Origin: an uncultured Mycoplasmatota bacterium
Lineage (GTDB): Bacteria > Bacillota_I > Bacilli_A > RF39 > UBA660
NCBI GenBank assembly: GCA_946407055.1
Contig: CAMJMP010000074.1
Coordinates: 1 to 5,315 of the forward strand
Length of the DNA stretch: 5,315 nt
Reading direction: 5' to 3'
The notes under the pieces are model-generated. The model was given only the letters and a program-made list of their open reading frames with translations. It was not told the DNA's origin and did not search any database. The number at the start of each line of letters is the position of its first letter. Within the stretch, counting starts at the first letter, position 1. This document shows positions 1 to 5,315 of this stretch, one piece after another. A program made the position numbers and the translations under genes.

Positions 1-885
1 GAAAAAGAAAGAGGTATCATAATAGAAGAAGTTAAGATGGGTAAGAATAAACCTGGTCATAAGTTATATTATGGTATGAATAAAGCATTATTTAAAAAAG
101 ATAAAAGAAGAAACTTAGTCACTGGTGAAGTTAGTGATGTTAAGAAGATTACGAGAGAACAATTACAATTAGTTTATGACACATTTTATCATCCAAAGAA
201 TATGTTTATAGTTATTACTGGTAAGTTTGATCCTGAAGAAGCAGTAAAGATTATTAAAGAAAATCAAAATGGTAAGAAGTTTTCAAAATATAAAAATCCA
301 GTAAAAAGAGAAGTGAAAGAACCAAAGGAAGTTAACAAAGATTATCAAGAGATTGAATGTAATGTGGAAATACCGATGGTAAAGGTGTCTTATAAAATGC
401 CTTTTGATATATTTAAAGATAAAGATGAAATAGAAATAGGTCTACATTTAAATGCAATCTTGAGAAATAATTTTGGTGGTACTTCATTACTAAGTGAAGA
501 GTTATTAGAAAAACAATTAGTAACTTTTATCAGTTCTTCATGTGATATAGAAAATGATGTGTTAGTATTAACTGTAAGAGCTGAGACTAAATATCCTGAT
601 AAAATAATAAAGATTATTAAGGATAAGATGAAACATTTAGAGATCAATGAAGAAGATATTATTAGATGTAGAAGAGCAGAAGTAGCTTCATTAATATATG
701 TATTAGATGATATAGAATATATGAATAGTGATATAGCTTATCAGATGATTGAATATAATAAGATTCATGAAGATATATTTGATATTTATAATGGTATAAA
801 TTTAGAAGAAGCTAAAGAAATAATAAATAAATTAGATTTGAATAATAACAGTACAGTAATTTTGGTACCTTTTAATAAAGGCTAA
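1..885 (+). CDS. M16-family zinc metallopeptidase, YmfH-like (3' part; start lies outside the window)
   Basis: This is the last 294 codons of an M16 (pitrilysin / processing-peptidase) family protein, cut at its 5' end. The frame is open from base 1, so the ATG at 37 is internal. Visible family marks are EKERGIIIEEVKM at residues 1-13, where Glu3 and Glu10 have the seven-residue spacing of the family's ExxxxxxE and Glu10 should be the third zinc ligand. The segment around 'ITREQLQLVYDTFYHPKNMFI' positions (residues 51-70) closes the first M16 domain, and GGTSLLSEELLEKQLV (about 159-174) is the conserved start of the second half. The HxxEH zinc motif would lie upstream, so activity cannot be judged fully. 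In Bacilli such proteins are usually paired with a second M16 subunit (YmfF/YmfH), which is not visible here. No membrane segment is seen. The gene ends in TAA two bases before the next promoter. The family call is firm; the YmfH subtype is inferred. Confidence 0.88.
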   Translation, partial: EKERGIIIEEVKMGKNKPGHKLYYGMNKALFKKDKRRNLVTGEVSDVKKITREQLQLVYDTFYHPKNMFIVITGKFDPEEAVKIIKENQNGKKFSKYKNPVKREVKEPKEVNKDYQEIECNVEIPMVKVSYKMPFDIFKDKDEIEIGLHLNAILRNNFGGTSLLSEELLEKQLVTFISSSCDIENDVLVLTVRAETKYPDKIIKIIKDKMKHLEINEEDIIRCRRAEVASLIYVLDDIEYMNSDIAYQMIEYNKIHEDIFDIYNGINLEEAKEIINKLDLNNNSTVILVPFNKG

Positions 886-887
886 AT

Positions 888-916
888 TTGACAAAACCCC
901 CGTTTTTACCTATTAT
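888..916 (+). promoter_or_regulatory. sigma-A-type promoter for the 944-2065 gene
   Basis: A perfect -35 box TTGACA (888-893) is followed after 17 bases by TATTAT (911-916), one base off the -10 consensus. A transcript would begin near 922-924, giving a leader of about 20 nt. The promoter starts two bases after the stop codon of the upstream peptidase gene and lies inside the inverted repeat 893-940. It shows that the 944 gene is probably transcribed on its own and not only as the second gene of an operon. Confidence 0.8.
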
Positions 917-940
917 TATAGCGTAATAAATGGGGGTTTT
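893..940 (+). terminator. inverted repeat, probable terminator of the peptidase gene
   Basis: AAAACCCCC (893-901) and GGGGGTTTT (932-940) form a perfect 9-bp stem. The 30-nt interior contains a second small stem, TTATTA (913-918) with TAATAA (924-929). The G-C core, upstream A run and downstream T run resemble a bidirectional intrinsic terminator. The T run is only four bases and the loop is long, so termination may be weak. The right arm contains the Shine-Dalgarno of the next gene. Confidence 0.5.
932..936 (+). promoter_or_regulatory. unusual Shine-Dalgarno GGGGG for the 944 gene
   Basis: GGGGG lies 7 bases before the ATG at 944. It can pair with the CCUCC of 16S rRNA with one G-U wobble, and no better site is present. 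It fixes 944 as the start. It is also one arm of the stem 893-901/932-940, so it would be hidden in any RNA that begins upstream of 893. Confidence 0.6.
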
Positions 941-943
941 ATC

Positions 944-2065
944 ATGAGAAAGAGTATTCATTATTATACTAGTTTAGGTATAACTCAAGATGGTATAAAT
1001 ACATATAATTACATTATTAATGAGATTAAACATGGTATATTTAACGAAGATCATATAAGATTGTTAGATAATAGTAAGGCTTTAAAATATATCATTGCTG
1101 AAGGGGAGTATGAAGTATTTAAAGCAATTATTCGTGTTTTCTCTTATGAAAAAGATGAAAAGATTAGAAGAAGATATTTGGTTGATCCATTTTCTAGAGA
1201 TATAGTTCAATATATAAATGATGCTTATAGTACCTATACTGAAGCAGTAGATGCTGCTAGAGCTAAGAGAATTTCTGCAAGTCCAGAAGCAATAATTGAT
1301 AATTCAGTTATTATTAGTAAAGATGTAAAAGAAGCTTTATTGAAAGCTATTTATGAGTCTTATCCTAAGAAAGATGTAGATATGAATGTAATAGGTGATG
1401 TTTTAGCTAGACAAATAAGTGGTTGGGGATATCCAATAATGTCTGAAAAAGATGTTATTAAGTACAGTGAAATATCTAATCTATATCCTAGTTTAGAATT
1501 ATATAGAAAGAATATTATGACTACTTATAATGACACATTAGGATGTTTAGATGATCATAATTTATCAGGTACTGGATATGTAGAAATAAGAATTAATTAT
1601 GATACATTAGATTATGAAAATAAAATGTATGCTGACTATTTAGTACAAAAAGGTAAAGCTAAGATTGTTCAAGAAAACAATAGAAAAGATGTAAGCTTAT
1701 TTGTATATTGTACAAAAGATGAATATGTAAGAGATGTAAGTGCAAGAATGTCTCAATTATTAGTAGGATTTAAGAAACAAGATATGATCTATGGTAGATT
1801 ATCTAGTGATAGAGTATTAAAAGATGTATTATCTTTAGTTGATTTCTTAGATGAAGAAGATATTAAGCAATACAAAGAATTGTGGAATGATGGACAATAT
1901 AATAGATTGTTTGCTGAATTAGAGTTATCTTATTATTATGATCCAGTGGAAAAACAATTCTGGTTACATGAAAGTTTCTGTGATAAACATAAAGCATATA
2001 TTAATGGTCAAAGATACTTTGATACTAATGCTAAGTTAGAAATGAGAAGACCTAGTGAAAGCTAG
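944..2065 (+). CDS. protein of unknown function, 373 residues
   Basis: I do not recognise this protein. It is a complete reading frame from ATG 944 to TAG 2065 with its own promoter, ribosome site and terminators, and its codon use matches its neighbours, so it is a real gene. The product looks cytosolic: no signal peptide, no hydrophobic stretch long enough for a membrane helix, and no cysteine cluster (Cys at about 201, 256 and 346 only). It is rich in Tyr, Asp, Lys and Ile. Residues 1-150 look mainly helical. A more strand-like segment, GYVEIRINYD (211-220) to SLFVYC (251-256), sits in the middle. An acidic helical stretch (DFLDEEDIKQYKELW, 300-314) and a Tyr-rich tail (LSYYYDP, 328-334) follow. 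The possible motif SGWGYPIMSEKD (159-170) may be conserved. No catalytic signature is evident. The neighbouring genes do not point to a role because each appears to be separately transcribed. Confidence 0.9.
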   Translation: MRKSIHYYTSLGITQDGINTYNYIINEIKHGIFNEDHIRLLDNSKALKYIIAEGEYEVFKAIIRVFSYEKDEKIRRRYLVDPFSRDIVQYINDAYSTYTEAVDAARAKRISASPEAIIDNSVIISKDVKEALLKAIYESYPKKDVDMNVIGDVLARQISGWGYPIMSEKDVIKYSEISNLYPSLELYRKNIMTTYNDTLGCLDDHNLSGTGYVEIRINYDTLDYENKMYADYLVQKGKAKIVQENNRKDVSLFVYCTKDEYVRDVSARMSQLLVGFKKQDMIYGRLSSDRVLKDVLSLVDFLDEEDIKQYKELWNDGQYNRLFAELELSYYYDPVEKQFWLHESFCDKHKAYINGQRYFDTNAKLEMRRPSES

Positions 2066-2076
2066 TTCTTTTTTTT
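2047..2076 (+). terminator. intrinsic terminator overlapping the end of the 944 gene
   Basis: CTAG (2052-2055) pairs with CTAG (2062-2065, containing the TAG stop) around the loop TGAAAG. After one C-T mismatch the stem continues as AAGA (2047-2050) with TCTT (2067-2070). A run of eight T (2069-2076) follows directly, partly shared with the stem. The stem is imperfect, so this is a moderate call. It would act only on plus-strand transcription and forms a tandem with the next hairpin. Confidence 0.45.
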
Positions 2077-2083
2077 GCAATAA

Positions 2084-2111
2084 AAAAACACTTACAAATG
2101 TAAGTGTTTTT
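2084..2111. terminator. bidirectional terminator between convergent genes
   Basis: CACTTAC (2089-2095) and GTAAGTG (2100-2106) form a perfect 7-bp stem with the loop AAAT. It is extended by five A-T pairs (2084-2088 with 2107-2111). T runs are present on both strands: TTTTT at 2107-2111 for plus-strand RNA, and the complement of the seven A at 2082-2088 for minus-strand RNA. It lies 8 bases past the rpsD stop, so it is the rpsD terminator, and it backs up the 944 gene terminator. Confidence 0.9.
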
Positions 2112-2118
2112 ATTATTA

Positions 2119-2721
2119 CTATCTATTGTAGAATTCAACGATAAGAGTTTCATTAACTTCTTGGTTAAGTTCGCTTCTATCTGGTAATCTTAATAATTTT
2201 CCACATAGTTTGTTCTTATCAAATTCAACGTAAGCAGGACGAGTCATGCAAGTTTCTGCTGCTTCTTTAATTGCTGGATGTTCTAAAGAGTTTTCTTTAA
2301 CAGCAATTACATCGCCAACTTTAACTTGGAATGAAGGAATGTCTACTTTCTTACCATTAACAGTAATATGTCCATGATTAACAACTTGTCTTGCAGCTCT
2401 TCTTGTCTTAGCTAAACCTAAACGATAAACCATGTTATCTAATCTAGTTTCTAGTAAGTTAAGAAGGTTGTGACCAGCTGTACCTTGCATTTTAGATGCT
2501 TTATCAAATAGTCTATGGAATTGTTTTTCATTTAAACCATACATTAATCTGATTTTTTGTTTTTCAGCTAATTGTACGCCATATTCACTTGATTTTCTTT
2601 TCTTGTCATTTCCATGAGCTCCTGGAGCATATGGACGTTTTGCTAATTCTTTACCATTTTCAAGAATTGAAAAACCTAAACGACGAGATTTCTTATAAAC
2701 AGGACCAGTATATCTTGCCAT
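2119..2721 (-). CDS. rpsD: 30S ribosomal protein S4
   Basis: This encodes S4, a primary assembly protein that binds the 5' domain of 16S rRNA and, in many bacteria, also represses its own mRNA. The product is full length (200 residues, the usual size in Bacillus) and can be followed along the whole family: MARYTGP at the start, KRPYAPGAHG (28-37), SEYGVQLAEKQKIRLMYG (45-62), then the S4 RNA-binding domain at about 91-152 with RLDNMVYRLGLAKTRRAARQ (93-112) and VNHGHITVNG (114-123), and the ending RSELNQEVNETLIVEFYNR. The N-terminus lacks the four zinc cysteines, so it is the C-minus form typical of Bacilli. The start is fixed by AAAGGAG (2731-2737) nine bases upstream. The gene stands alone on the minus strand, convergent with the 944 gene and divergent from ezrA. 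It has its own promoter, structured leader and terminator. Confidence 0.98.
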   Translation of the reverse strand: MARYTGPVYKKSRRLGFSILENGKELAKRPYAPGAHGNDKKRKSSEYGVQLAEKQKIRLMYGLNEKQFHRLFDKASKMQGTAGHNLLNLLETRLDNMVYRLGLAKTRRAARQVVNHGHITVNGKKVDIPSFQVKVGDVIAVKENSLEHPAIKEAAETCMTRPAYVEFDKNKLCGKLLRLPDRSELNQEVNETLIVEFYNR

Positions 2722-2880
2722 AAGTGATTACTCCTTTCTATATATTTTTGATATATAGGTAACTATAAATATGTTATAGGGAGTTTATTTAGATATTTTC
2801 ATTAAGGCAGCCTTAACTACTAATAACCACATTGTAATAAACACATTATAAACATTTATAGCGCTGCCAAATACATCGCA
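2722..2880 (-). promoter_or_regulatory. structured 5' leader of rpsD, candidate S4 autoregulatory element
   Basis: The inferred transcript start near 2880 leaves an untranslated leader of about 158 nt, far longer than those of the other genes here. Read on the minus strand, a 5' domain is closed by GGCAGC (2863-2868) with GCTGCC (2806-2811). A 3' domain has two hairpins, at 2763-2779 (CTATAA/TTATAG, 5-nt loop) and at 2738-2758 (8-bp CTATATAT/ATATATAG, 5-nt loop). These are enclosed by ACTCC (2780-2784) pairing with GGAGT (2730-2734), which overlaps the Shine-Dalgarno. No hairpin with a T run is present inside the leader, so control at translation fits better than attenuation. Autogenous control of rpsD through its leader is known in Bacillus. 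Whether this sequence fits that published fold is not checked. Confidence 0.6.
2821..2848. repeat. short tandem direct repeat inside the rpsD leader
   Basis: TAATAACCACATT (2821-2833) is repeated as TAATAAACACATT (2835-2847), with one mismatch and a 14-base period. It lies in the loop of the 5' leader domain closed by 2806-2811/2863-2868. It may be a chance product of AT-rich DNA, or two copies of a protein or RNA contact site. Confidence 0.5.
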
Positions 2881-2886
2881 TTTATA

Positions 2887-2914
2887 ATTATACATTAAAA
2901 GTTTAAAATGTCAA
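2887..2914 (-). promoter_or_regulatory. rpsD promoter
   Basis: On the minus strand a perfect -35 TTGACA (2909-2914) is followed after 16 bases by a perfect -10 TATAAT (2887-2892). Transcription should begin near 2879-2881. Both consensus boxes fit the high expression expected of a ribosomal protein gene. Confidence 0.85.
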
Positions 2915-3040
2915 TTAAAACTGGACATTATTAGTTTACATCTAAAAGACAGTATATTGTGCGTATTCTAAATAAATATACCTATATTTTGTTATGTTTT
3001 TATGATATTATAATAATAGGTTAGAATTGGAGGTATATGT
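2915..3040. other. intergenic segment between divergent rpsD and ezrA promoters
   Basis: With the leader and promoter of rpsD, this completes the 319-base gene-free stretch 2722-3040. Between the rpsD -35 box and the ezrA -10 box (about 2915-3002) I see no open reading frame with a ribosome site, no strong hairpin and no RNA gene. The right end holds the ezrA promoter and ribosome site. Confidence 0.6.
3003..3014 (+). promoter_or_regulatory. probable extended -10 promoter of ezrA
   Basis: TGATATTAT (3003-3011) matches the extended -10 form TGnTATAAT with one change, and an overlapping perfect TATAAT lies at 3009-3014. No good -35 box is found at the right distance, so the extended -10 reading is preferred. 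The start of RNA would be near 3018-3021, giving a leader of roughly 20 nt. Confidence 0.5.
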
Positions 3041-4756
3041 ATGAGTCAACTTGCTTATATACTTGCAGGTATTACTTTCTATGTAATTAGTATTATTATC
3101 ATAGTTCTTGTGCTTAATATTATTAATAATAGAGAAAGTAAGAAATACAAAAATGAAATTACGACTCTTGAAAGAGAAAAAAATTTAATTATATCTTCAT
3201 CTATCTTAAGTGAATTAAATAAAGTAGAAGCTTTAGTTAATAATGAAAAACTTCAAGAATCATATGATGAATGGCAAAAGAGATTTGAAGAAATTAGGGA
3301 TGTTGATGTTCCTAAGATTACTGATGAATTAATTGAAATAGAAGATTGTTATAATGAAAAAGAATATAAAGTATTAGATGATAAAATAGCTAAAGTAGAG
3401 TTAGAGATATTCTATGTTAAAACAAAGAGTAATTTCTTATTAGATGAAATTAAAGAGATTACATTAAGTGAAGAAAAGAATAGAGAAACTATTACTAAGT
3501 TAAAAGCTAAATATCGTGAGATTGTTAAGAAATATAATAATAATAAACCTGATTATAAAGAAGTTAGTGGACCACTAGAATTACAATTTGAAAATGTAGA
3601 TAAATTATTTGCAGCTTTTGAAGTAGCTATGGATCAAAATAGTTATGAAGAAGTAGGTAAGATTGTTAAGGGTATCGATGATTTAATAGGTAACCTAAAG
3701 ATTGTTATAGAAGAAGCACCTACAATTATCTTAACTGGTAAGAATTTAATACCAAGTAAGATAAGTGATATTCAAAAGGTTGCAGAAAGAATGAAAGAAG
3801 AAGGTTATAATTTAGATTATTTGAATTTAGATTATAATATTCCAGAATCAGAAAAGAAAATACAAGATGTATTTGCAAGACTTAATGTATTAAATGTAGA
3901 AGATTCTATTTTAATACTTAGAACTATACTAGATTATTTTGATGGTATATATAATAATTTTGATGATGAAAAGAGAGCGAAGATTGCTTTTGAAGAATAT
4001 ACTAGAAAGATAATAGTTAAAGCTAATAAGTTAGAAAAGATTAATAATGGTTTATATAAGAAGTTAGATCAAATTAAATATAGTTATGATTTAACTGATG
4101 AAGATGTTAAAGTTATTGAAGTGGTTAAACAAGAGATAATTGCTGTTAAGAAAGATTATGATGAACTTATAAATGCTTCAAGAACTAAATCATTTGCTTA
4201 TTCAAGACTTCGTAAAGAAATGGAAGCTTTGAATGGTCGTTTAAATAAGACAGAAGAAAAATTGGTTGAAGCATTGAAGACATTAGGAAGTTTAGAAGAA
4301 GATGAAGCTAGAGCTAGAGAACAATTAGAAGAAATTAAAGACATCATGAAGAGAAGTAAAGATAAGATTGCTAGTTATAATCTTCCGGCTATACCACAAG
4401 TGTTCTATATTCAACGTGATGAAGCTACGGTAGCTATAAAAGAAGTTCAAAAAGAATTAGATATGAAACCAGTATCAATTAAGACATTAAATATCAGAGT
4501 AGATACGGCTAGAGATTTAGCATTAAAGGTATATAATACTGCTAATGAGTTAGTAAAAACTGCAATGATGGTTGAAATGGCAATTGTATATGGTAATAGA
4601 TATAGACCATTAGATAGAGATCTAGATGGTGAACTAAAAGAATCAGAAGAATTATTCTATTCTGGTGAGTATAAAAAAGCATTAGAAAAAGTTATAAAAG
4701 CTATTGATGTTATAGAGCCAGGAATTCATAATAAATTAATAGATTCTGTAAGATAA
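3041..4756 (+). CDS. ezrA: septation ring formation regulator EzrA
   Basis: EzrA is a membrane-anchored division protein of low-GC Gram-positives that binds FtsZ, prevents extra Z-rings at the poles and helps coordinate cell-wall synthesis at the septum. The product has 571 residues, close to the family's 560-575. One membrane helix lies at about residues 6-28, followed by a basic stretch (RESKKYK), so the long C-terminal part should be cytoplasmic. The rest is almost entirely charged helix and coiled coil, as expected for the spectrin-like repeats. Family marks are YDEWQKRFEEI (about 75-85) and, near the end, YGNRYR (517-522), which matches the conserved 'QNR' patch needed at the septum, then an acidic helix and the final VIEPG. 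ATG 3041 is supported by TTGGAGG (3027-3033) seven bases upstream. It is divergent from rpsD and upstream of a cysteine desulfurase gene, as in Bacillus, but a terminator separates it from the latter. Confidence 0.95.
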   Translation: MSQLAYILAGITFYVISIIIIVLVLNIINNRESKKYKNEITTLEREKNLIISSSILSELNKVEALVNNEKLQESYDEWQKRFEEIRDVDVPKITDELIEIEDCYNEKEYKVLDDKIAKVELEIFYVKTKSNFLLDEIKEITLSEEKNRETITKLKAKYREIVKKYNNNKPDYKEVSGPLELQFENVDKLFAAFEVAMDQNSYEEVGKIVKGIDDLIGNLKIVIEEAPTIILTGKNLIPSKISDIQKVAERMKEEGYNLDYLNLDYNIPESEKKIQDVFARLNVLNVEDSILILRTILDYFDGIYNNFDDEKRAKIAFEEYTRKIIVKANKLEKINNGLYKKLDQIKYSYDLTDEDVKVIEVVKQEIIAVKKDYDELINASRTKSFAYSRLRKEMEALNGRLNKTEEKLVEALKTLGSLEEDEARAREQLEEIKDIMKRSKDKIASYNLPAIPQVFYIQRDEATVAIKEVQKELDMKPVSIKTLNIRVDTARDLALKVYNTANELVKTAMMVEMAIVYGNRYRPLDRDLDGELKESEELFYSGEYKKALEKVIKAIDVIEPGIHNKLIDSVR

Positions 4757-4781
4757 GAGAAGAGTATTTCTTCTCTTTTTT
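4755..4781 (+). terminator. intrinsic terminator of ezrA
   Basis: AAGAGAAGA (4755-4763) and TCTTCTCTT (4769-4777) form a perfect 9-bp stem with the 5-nt loop GTATT. The T run 4776-4781 follows the G/C-containing part of the stem. The 5' arm overlaps the last two bases of the ezrA stop codon. Confidence 0.88.
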
Positions 4782-4805
4782 GTAGATAAATTTAAGCATT
4801 TGCTT

Positions 4806-4817
4806 TATAATTATAAT
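4806..4817 (+). promoter_or_regulatory. tandem -10 boxes before the cysteine desulfurase gene
   Basis: Two perfect TATAAT hexamers lie back to back (4806-4811 and 4812-4817), directly before the ribosome site. No convincing -35 box is found at 16-18 bases. A start from the first box would fall near 4818 and leave a leader of about 11 nt, while a start from the second would make the mRNA almost leaderless. Because the ezrA terminator lies just upstream, a local promoter is likely, but which box is used is unclear. Confidence 0.45.
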
Positions 4818-4828
4818 AGGTGATTGAA

Positions 4829-5315
4829 ATGATATATTTAGATTATTCAGCAACAACACCAGTTACTTATGATGTTTTAGAAAGTTATAATAAAGCAACA
4901 AGAGATTACATGGGTAATGCAAATTCTTTGCATGCGTTGGGAGTAAAATCAAAAGTACTATTAAATAGTGCTACTAAACAAATATGTGAACTATTAAATA
5001 TAAATGAAGATGAATTAATTATTACTAGTGGAGCTACAGAATCAAATAATACAGCTTTAAAAGGGATAGCTTTAGCTAACTATAAGAAAGGTAAACATAT
5101 AGTTGTATCTAAGCTAGAACATCCTTCTGTTTATAGTATTTGTGAATTTTTAGAATCTATGGGATTTGAAATTAGTTATGTTAATAATGATAGTGAAGGT
5201 TTAATAGATTTTGAAGATTTAAAGAAACAAGTTAGAGAAGATACTGTTTTAGTAAGTATTTGTGCTGTTAATAGTGAGTTGGGGGTTAGACAACCTCTAA
5301 AGACATTAAGACAAA
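4829..5315 (+). CDS. cysteine desulfurase, class V aminotransferase fold, NifS/IscS-like (5' part)
   Basis: The enzyme uses pyridoxal phosphate to take sulfur from L-cysteine as a bound persulfide, giving alanine, for iron-sulfur clusters, thiamine or tRNA thiolation. The first 162 codons are present and the gene runs off the window. Family marks are IYLDYSATTPV (2-12), NANSLHALG (30-38), TSGATESNN (66-74) for phosphate binding, EHPSV (97-101) whose His98 should stack on the cofactor ring, and VNSELGVRQP (147-156). The PLP lysine and the persulfide cysteine lie beyond the end. ATG 4829 is supported by AGGTGA (4818-4823); an in-frame GTG at 4820 lies inside that site and is less likely. In Bacillus the gene after ezrA is nifZ, which serves ThiI in tRNA 4-thiouridine synthesis. 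By position this could be that enzyme, with thiI next, but that is inference. Confidence 0.95.
   Translation, partial: MIYLDYSATTPVTYDVLESYNKATRDYMGNANSLHALGVKSKVLLNSATKQICELLNINEDELIITSGATESNNTALKGIALANYKKGKHIVVSKLEHPSVYSICEFLESMGFEISYVNNDSEGLIDFEDLKKQVREDTVLVSICAVNSELGVRQPLKTLRQ

Noticed and set aside
37..39. ATG at 37 as the true start of the peptidase gene
   Set aside because: The frame is open to base 1 and the upstream residues EKERGIIIEEVK match the conserved M16 zinc-ligand region, so the gene begins before the window.
390..647. An 85-codon open frame on the minus strand with a hydrophobic N-terminal part
   Set aside because: It lies wholly antisense to the well-supported M16 peptidase frame and has no clear ribosome site. 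Its hydrophobic residues are what the complement of Lys/Asp/Glu-rich codons gives in AT-rich DNA.
2907..2929. Inverted repeat AATGTC / GACATT (2907-2912 and 2924-2929) overlapping the rpsD -35 box as an operator
   Set aside because: The half-sites are only six AT-rich bases with an 11-base gap, and part of the match is forced by the -35 consensus itself. There is not enough to call a binding site.
1..5315. Mycoplasma-type genetic code (TGA as tryptophan), considered because of the AT richness
   Set aside because: All four tryptophans in the two complete plus-strand genes are TGG, and family-length rpsD and ezrA frames contain no TGA. None of the four visible stop codons is TGA, but four is too few to mean anything.
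1..5315. Mobile element, CRISPR array, defence system or prophage remnant
   Set aside because: No transposase, integrase or phage-like product is encoded, no long terminal or regularly spaced repeats were seen, and the gene content is core housekeeping.

Overview
The window is a strongly AT-rich piece of bacterial chromosome. It looks like a low-GC Firmicutes (Bacilli / Erysipelotrichia / uncultured 'Mollicutes-like') genome. The evidence is the EzrA homologue, an S4 protein of the Bacillus type without N-terminal zinc cysteines, consensus sigma-A-type promoters, strong Shine-Dalgarno sites and A/T-ending codons. All four tryptophans in the two complete plus-strand genes are TGG and no reading frame crosses a TGA, so the standard bacterial code fits better than a Mycoplasma-type code. 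I cannot name the genus.

Layout: (1) 1-885, plus strand, the 3' part of an M16-family zinc peptidase gene, YmfH-like. (2) 886-943, a compact junction in which a consensus promoter sits inside an inverted repeat. (3) 944-2065, plus strand, a 373-residue protein I do not recognise. (4) 2047-2118, convergent ends with a plus-strand terminator overlapping the stop codon and a bidirectional hairpin shared with rpsD. (5) 2119-2721, minus strand, rpsD (ribosomal protein S4), preceded by a leader of about 158 nt (about 2722-2880) with a consensus promoter. (6) 3041-4756, plus strand, ezrA, the FtsZ-ring regulator, followed by a clear terminator. (7) 4829-5315, plus strand, the 5' part of a class V cysteine desulfurase gene (NifS/IscS-like) that runs off the window.

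The neighbourhood rpsD - ezrA - cysteine desulfurase matches the chromosomal order known from Bacillus (rpsD, ezrA, nifZ, thiI), so this is a core housekeeping region and not a mobile island. I see no insertion sequence, CRISPR array, tRNA, rRNA or phage gene. The genes do not form one operon: each seems to have its own promoter and terminator, and the plus-strand genes have very short inferred leaders.

The most interesting material is regulatory. The rpsD leader can be drawn as a three-way junction that pairs the Shine-Dalgarno sequence with an upstream anti-SD, plus a 5' domain with two mutually exclusive pairings. That is what translational autoregulation by S4 would need. The junction before the unknown gene can hide its Shine-Dalgarno in read-through RNA but not in RNA started at its own promoter. 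The unknown protein is the only gene without an assigned role.
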